Position numbers and translations under genes: made by a program
Notes under the pieces: generated by a model
Databases searched by the model: none
The model's input: the letters and a program-made list of their open reading frames with translations, nothing else
Told to the model about the DNA's origin: nothing
Assembly (NCBI GenBank): GCA_038501625.1
Contig: JAZAYU010000005.1
Coordinates: forward strand, 12,673,484 to 12,737,483
DNA: 64,000 bases
From: Corbicula japonica
Taxonomy: Eukaryota > Mollusca > Bivalvia > Venerida > Cyrenidae
Direction of reading: 5' to 3'
In this document: piece by piece, positions 60,341 through 64,000 of the stretch
Layout of the letters: every line of letters starts with the position of its first letter
Position numbering within the stretch: position 1 is the stretch's first letter

Positions 60341-60617
60341 ATCATTTATTTGGCGTGTTGTATGAACAGCTGCCTCAAAAAAATAACCTATAGATTAATA
60401 GGTAAGAACATCGTTGAAATTGAAAGTAGCATGCAAGAGGCTGGAGGTTTATATTAGTCATTTTTGTCAATTTTCTGTACGGGAATGATTGTTAAAATTA
60501 CACTGTCAATAAGAAGATTGCATTCAAATAGTTCTTTCGAATTCCATCTGTCGTTAAAGTAAGGAAAGATTGGTGCACGCTCCAAGCTGTCTCTACTTGC
60601 AAAGTTACAAAGACATT
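60341..60617. other. No recognised feature
   Basis: AT-rich. Confidence 0.4.
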
Positions 60618-60793
60618 CAGGGCTGAAGGTTATAAAACTGAGATTGGAAACCAGTTTCAAATCTGAAGCATCTGATTGGCTGAAATGGCGACATTTCCAA
60701 GCCTAAAATCTCAAGCATCTGATTGGCCGAAATGGTGACAGATGCGATTTGAGACTGGTTTCCATTCTTAGTTTTATAACCTTTGAGCCAGCT
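60618..60793. mobile_element. PAL element, rearranged centre
   Basis: CAGGGCTGAAGGTTATAAAAC..GAGACTGGTTTCC..TTTATAACCTTTG. The left inner arm (AGCATCTGATTGGCTGAAATGG) occurs twice in the same direction, so the inner right arm was replaced by a direct copy. Confidence 0.85.
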
Positions 60794-61045
60794 GACACGA
60801 TCGTTCGCATTACTGCCTCACTACAGAATTGTGTTGAAACAAGATGTTTACTATTCCTAATCCATTTCCTTGTAACAGGTATACAAAACACTGAACAATA
60901 TTTATAACTGCTAAGTATTTTCTTCTTCTTTTTATTTACAATAATCCTTAACATATTAACTTTTGTAATATATGAAAATTGTGAGATTTTTGACTTGTCT
61001 AGTCACTCAAAAAGTTTAATAATACAATCTTCAGATAATTGAGAC
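60794..61045. other. No recognised feature
   Basis: AT-rich. Confidence 0.4.
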
Positions 61046-61420
61046 AGATGAAAATGGAACTTTAAAAGCCACCAATTAGAAAAATATGAAAATATTGCAG
61101 GGTCGGTTTTATTGAGTCTGTTCTTAGAAATATAATTATATAATTACCCAACGCCGCCTAGCCCCGCAACTTATTATTTACACCAGTAAACAGTAAAATT
61201 TCGTTCAATCCCGAACAACGGTGTGCATACGGCGGTAAACATGGAACCTTCGATGTGACATTTTTTGGTTAATCCATTCTATGATTAGCGGCCAAATCAA
61301 ATTAGCGTTAGGTCTAAGAAGAAGTCAATGGGTGGAACTAAAGAGAATAGAAGTTTGACAGGAATTCTGAGCACCTAAATCCTGCATATCACAGAGAACG
61401 CCAAAGGCAAGAATTATAAA
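61046..61420 (-). repeat. R2 repeat, long type, reverse
   Basis: AAAGCCACCAATTAG, ATTGCAGGGTCGGTTTTATTG, CGCCGCCTAGCCCCG, GGTGTGCATACGGCGGTAAAC, CATGGAACCTTC, CAATGGGTGGAAC, AGTTTGACAGG and AATCCTGCATATCACAG. About 370 bp. Confidence 0.85.
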
Positions 61421-61977
61421 AGGCCGGAAGTTTATCCTTGGGTGATTGAACAACATCCAAATCTATTTTGGGCAGGATATTGAAACCACCCATCTAAAAT
61501 CTGGCCGAAATACTAAAACAAAAGTAATGTTAGAAGTACTTTTAACATACACGAGTATCGTGCTCAACGACCTTGGAAGGACGTAATTGTTAACAGCACT
61601 GATTGAATGTACGGGAGGATTTTAATAGCCGCCACACAGCACAAACAACGATACTGAACTGATGAAATAGATGAAAAAGAAAACTTTTTGAAACACGTGC
61701 ATGTACTTGTTTATTTTGAATAAAAAGTTTCAAACAGTTAAGTGGTTTTGAACCGGGATTTGTGGAAGATGTGTTCTTTTAATGTGGTTATGTCTACTAT
61801 GGATCATTCATGTCAATGAACATAATATAGAAACAATGTCTAAAAATAAATACTTGATTGTTTGATCATTAGTTTTTTTCTGATCGTATTTGCGTAAACA
61901 ACTATTGGGCTTAAAATATGTTTATAATAGTTTTCAACAAACTGTCTAAGATATAAAAAATTAAGTCATCTTTGTTC
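61421..61977. other. No recognised feature
   Basis: AT-rich; a short piece (TTTTGGGCAGGATATTG..CCACCCATCTA near 61465-61498) is the inverse of 59500-59520 flanking sequence. Confidence 0.4.
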
Positions 61978-62101
61978 TAGGCGGCGTGGGCAGTAATATG
62001 AATGTCCATTACTTCCCTTTAACAGGTTTAATCAAACCGAGCCTGCAATATTTTCATATTGGTCAAATTTGTCAAGTTTGGTGGCTTTCAAAGTTACATT
62101 T
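61978..62101 (+). repeat. R2 repeat, 3' part
   Basis: Begins exactly at the core TAGGCGGCGTGGGCAGTAATATG, then ATTACTTCCC, AATCAAACCGAGCCTGCAATATTTTC, GGTGGCTTTCAAAGTTAC. Confidence 0.85.
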
Positions 62102-62667
62102 TCGCCTATTTATGCATCAGGAAACTAGTTGTAATTGTGCCGACAAGACGTTATTAACGCTGCTATGAAATCCAATTGCATTTCTTTATCAAACATGTGT
62201 CGTATTGTTCCGTATCATTAGCCCGTACTAGACTGCTTCACTGTCGTGTATGACTTACAATTTGCTTACATCAGTATCAGGCTTACTAAAATTCCTATTT
62301 TAACTTTGTCTTGTTGTTTAGTGTCCTTGAGTTTGCTGAGTCATGAAAGTTTCTACTGATATTTTAAAAAATTATATTCCAGTAATAGCAGCATGAGTGC
62401 GCAATCATTTAAGCAAAAGTTATCAGCTCGTTAAGGCATTGCCAAATATAACTTTTATAGCATTTCTACGTGATTTAGGCGCGAGCTGTTGCCAAACATG
62501 TCGAGTCAAATTACAATACAGTTAAAAAGGTAAATTATATAGGTACGTGGAAGTTTTTCTTCATTTTTTCTGTTATCTTTACGCCTAGTCAAATATTAAA
62601 ATTTCGTTAAATAAGGTTAGCCTAGTAGATTACTTTAATTGAGCGTGATTTTTATTTTTTTTATTCA
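62102..62667. other. No recognised feature
   Basis: AT-rich. Confidence 0.4.
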
Positions 62668-62985
62668 ACAAGTGAAACATGCATATCAGGAATGGCCAAA
62701 TCTATAGACACAGCATCCGCACACAGCAAAAAAGTAGCAAGGAAAAGAGAGCAAAGGTAATAAAATTGTCAATTTCAAAATAGACACTACAAACAAGTAA
62801 CGAAAATCAGGGCTGAAGGTTATAAAGCTGAGTTGGGAAACCAGTCTCAAATCTCAAGCATCTGATTGGCTGAAATGGCGGCCAGTCGCCATTTCAGCCA
62901 ATCAGATGCTTAAGATTTGAGACTGGTTTCCATGATCAGTTTTATAACCGTGGGCTTATCGCCTTGGAAATGTCAGAAATATAGT
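62668..62985 (+). repeat. R1 repeat interrupted by a PAL insertion
   Basis: GTGAAACATGCATATCAGG..ACACAGCATCCGCACACAGC..AACAAGTAACGAAAA, then the PAL, then ATCGCCTTGGAAATGTCAG, which continues the R1 body. Confidence 0.85.
62808..62956. mobile_element. PAL element, full length, nested in R1
   Basis: CAGGGCTGAAGGTTATAAAGC..TTATAACCGTGGGC. Arms and the GGCGGCCAGTCGCC centre are near perfect. The youngest-looking PAL copy. Confidence 0.92.
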
Positions 62986-63392
62986 CTGTGTTAATGCAAT
63001 ACTTATTGCTGATTCAACTTCTTATTGTTCTTTTTGTTTTGTGAAGAACGTTCTTTGCCCTAACCCAGTTACTAAAAATTGGTTTATTATTTCAAGTTCA
63101 ATATACTATTTGTAGCTGACAACCTCTTTGCAGCTTTCTACTAATGCATTTTTGATTATTTCCTGTAAATTGCATAATATTTTCTAATAGGTTCACGCTG
63201 ACTGAGACAGAATCTATTGTCTAGTTTTTTTGCGGAAATGATTTATTTAATAGCTTACACTCATAAGACAAAGTAGTGATTGAATAAGACTTTCTTGGCA
63301 AAGCTGCTTACTAATAGATGTGATTCATGTAGGATTGTGTATATATTCGAATGTCGTTGAGCACGATACTTCTATTTGTGAAAATTTTCAGT
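62986..63392. other. No recognised feature
   Basis: AT-rich. Confidence 0.4.
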
Positions 63393-63508
63393 TGTGCTAA
63401 ACTCGGGGCTAGGCGGCGTGAGCAATAATATGCATTTCCAATAGCGCTCATGAGCATGCTCAATAAAACTGAGCCTGTAATATTTATGTCATTTCAAAGT
63501 TCTCTTTT
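63393..63508 (+). repeat. R2 repeat, 3' part
   Basis: CTAAACTCGGGGCTAGGCGGCGTGAGC, AATAATATGCATTTCC, AATAGCGCTCATGAGC, AAAACTGAGCCTGTAATATT and CATTTCAAAGTTCTC. Confidence 0.8.
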
Positions 63509-64000
63509 CATATATATATTAAAAGTTTAAAATTGATTTTTTTTGTAAAATGCATTCAGACATGTTCAAGTAAATTTCTACGTTCATCATTATCATGATA
63601 TATATTACAAAAGCTACCACTCATATTTTCTAATTTATAAAACTGAAAATTTAGGTACAGTCTCACAAAAATAGATTTTTGTTTTATAAAAAAGGGGGAA
63701 AGTGCATTACGCGGATAATTCGAGTATGGCTATAACTAATATAGTCATCCACAGTGGTTAACATCTTGCATGGTTTAAAATTAGAATAATACCATCACTT
63801 GAGGTATTGAAACTCATAACTTGAAGAAATATTAATATGTTATCAATTCAATTTAAGAAAAGACATACGTGTAACAGGCAAAAAAAAAAAACAAAAAAAA
63901 CGGTTAGAGGCATTTCAGAATATTTTCTCGGATTTTAAATGTAAAGATAACCTCAAAGTTATACATCTTTTATCCTTGTCATCGTGTTGTTGCTAATTTG
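63509..64000. other. No recognised feature
   Basis: AT-rich, with A-runs at 63880-63900. The window ends in intergenic DNA. Confidence 0.4.

Overview
The window is animal nuclear DNA, most likely from a mollusc and probably a bivalve. It is AT-rich, has long introns and is packed with short non-autonomous repeats. One of these is a tandem-core element with a tetranucleotide (CGTC)n tract of the kind described as 'pearl' elements in oysters and other bivalves. There is no bacterial-style gene packing. I recognise no complete transposase or reverse transcriptase, and almost all ORFs in the six frames are chance or repeat-derived. The species cannot be named from sequence alone. Layout: (1) 1-14 kb is intergenic. 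It holds scattered copies of two abundant families named here R1 and R2, a 1.27-kb duplicated segment (6962-8226, second copy at 34439-35760), a dimeric tandem repeat (8.89-9.56 kb) and a palindromic element near 12.0-12.2 kb. (2) 14255-28903 on the + strand is the only convincing protein gene. It has five coding exons with GT-AG borders and consistent phases (1, 1, 1, 0) and encodes a predicted 536-residue single-pass membrane protein: signal peptide, CUB-like domain, one LDL-receptor class A module, a transmembrane helix, and a long hydrophilic tail with two DPF motifs and a PPxY motif near the C terminus. Its introns carry a local cluster of a CRE-rich terminal-inverted-repeat element, fold-back elements and a very long (CT)n tract. 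(3) 28.9-64 kb is intergenic and repeat-rich. It holds ten-odd copies, window-wide, of a palindromic MITE-like family (PAL), tRNA-like composite elements (S1), mariner/Tc1-like remnants, the pearl-like element at 53.2-54.5 kb, a diverged segmental duplication (57.9-58.7 kb against 59.3-60.3 kb), and many R1 and R2 copies. How the parts relate: the single gene encodes what looks like a cell-surface receptor or co-receptor with an endocytic-type tail. The rest is a record of transposition, nesting and module exchange. The strongest unusual signals are the shared 5' module joined to two different 3' modules (S1 and R2), conserved hairpins inside R1 and R2, the TGACGTCA-rich elements confined to introns 2-4 of the gene, and the nested PAL insertions. 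Repeat boundaries were read by eye and are approximate to a few tens of bases; family names R1, R2, R3, S1 and PAL are local labels.
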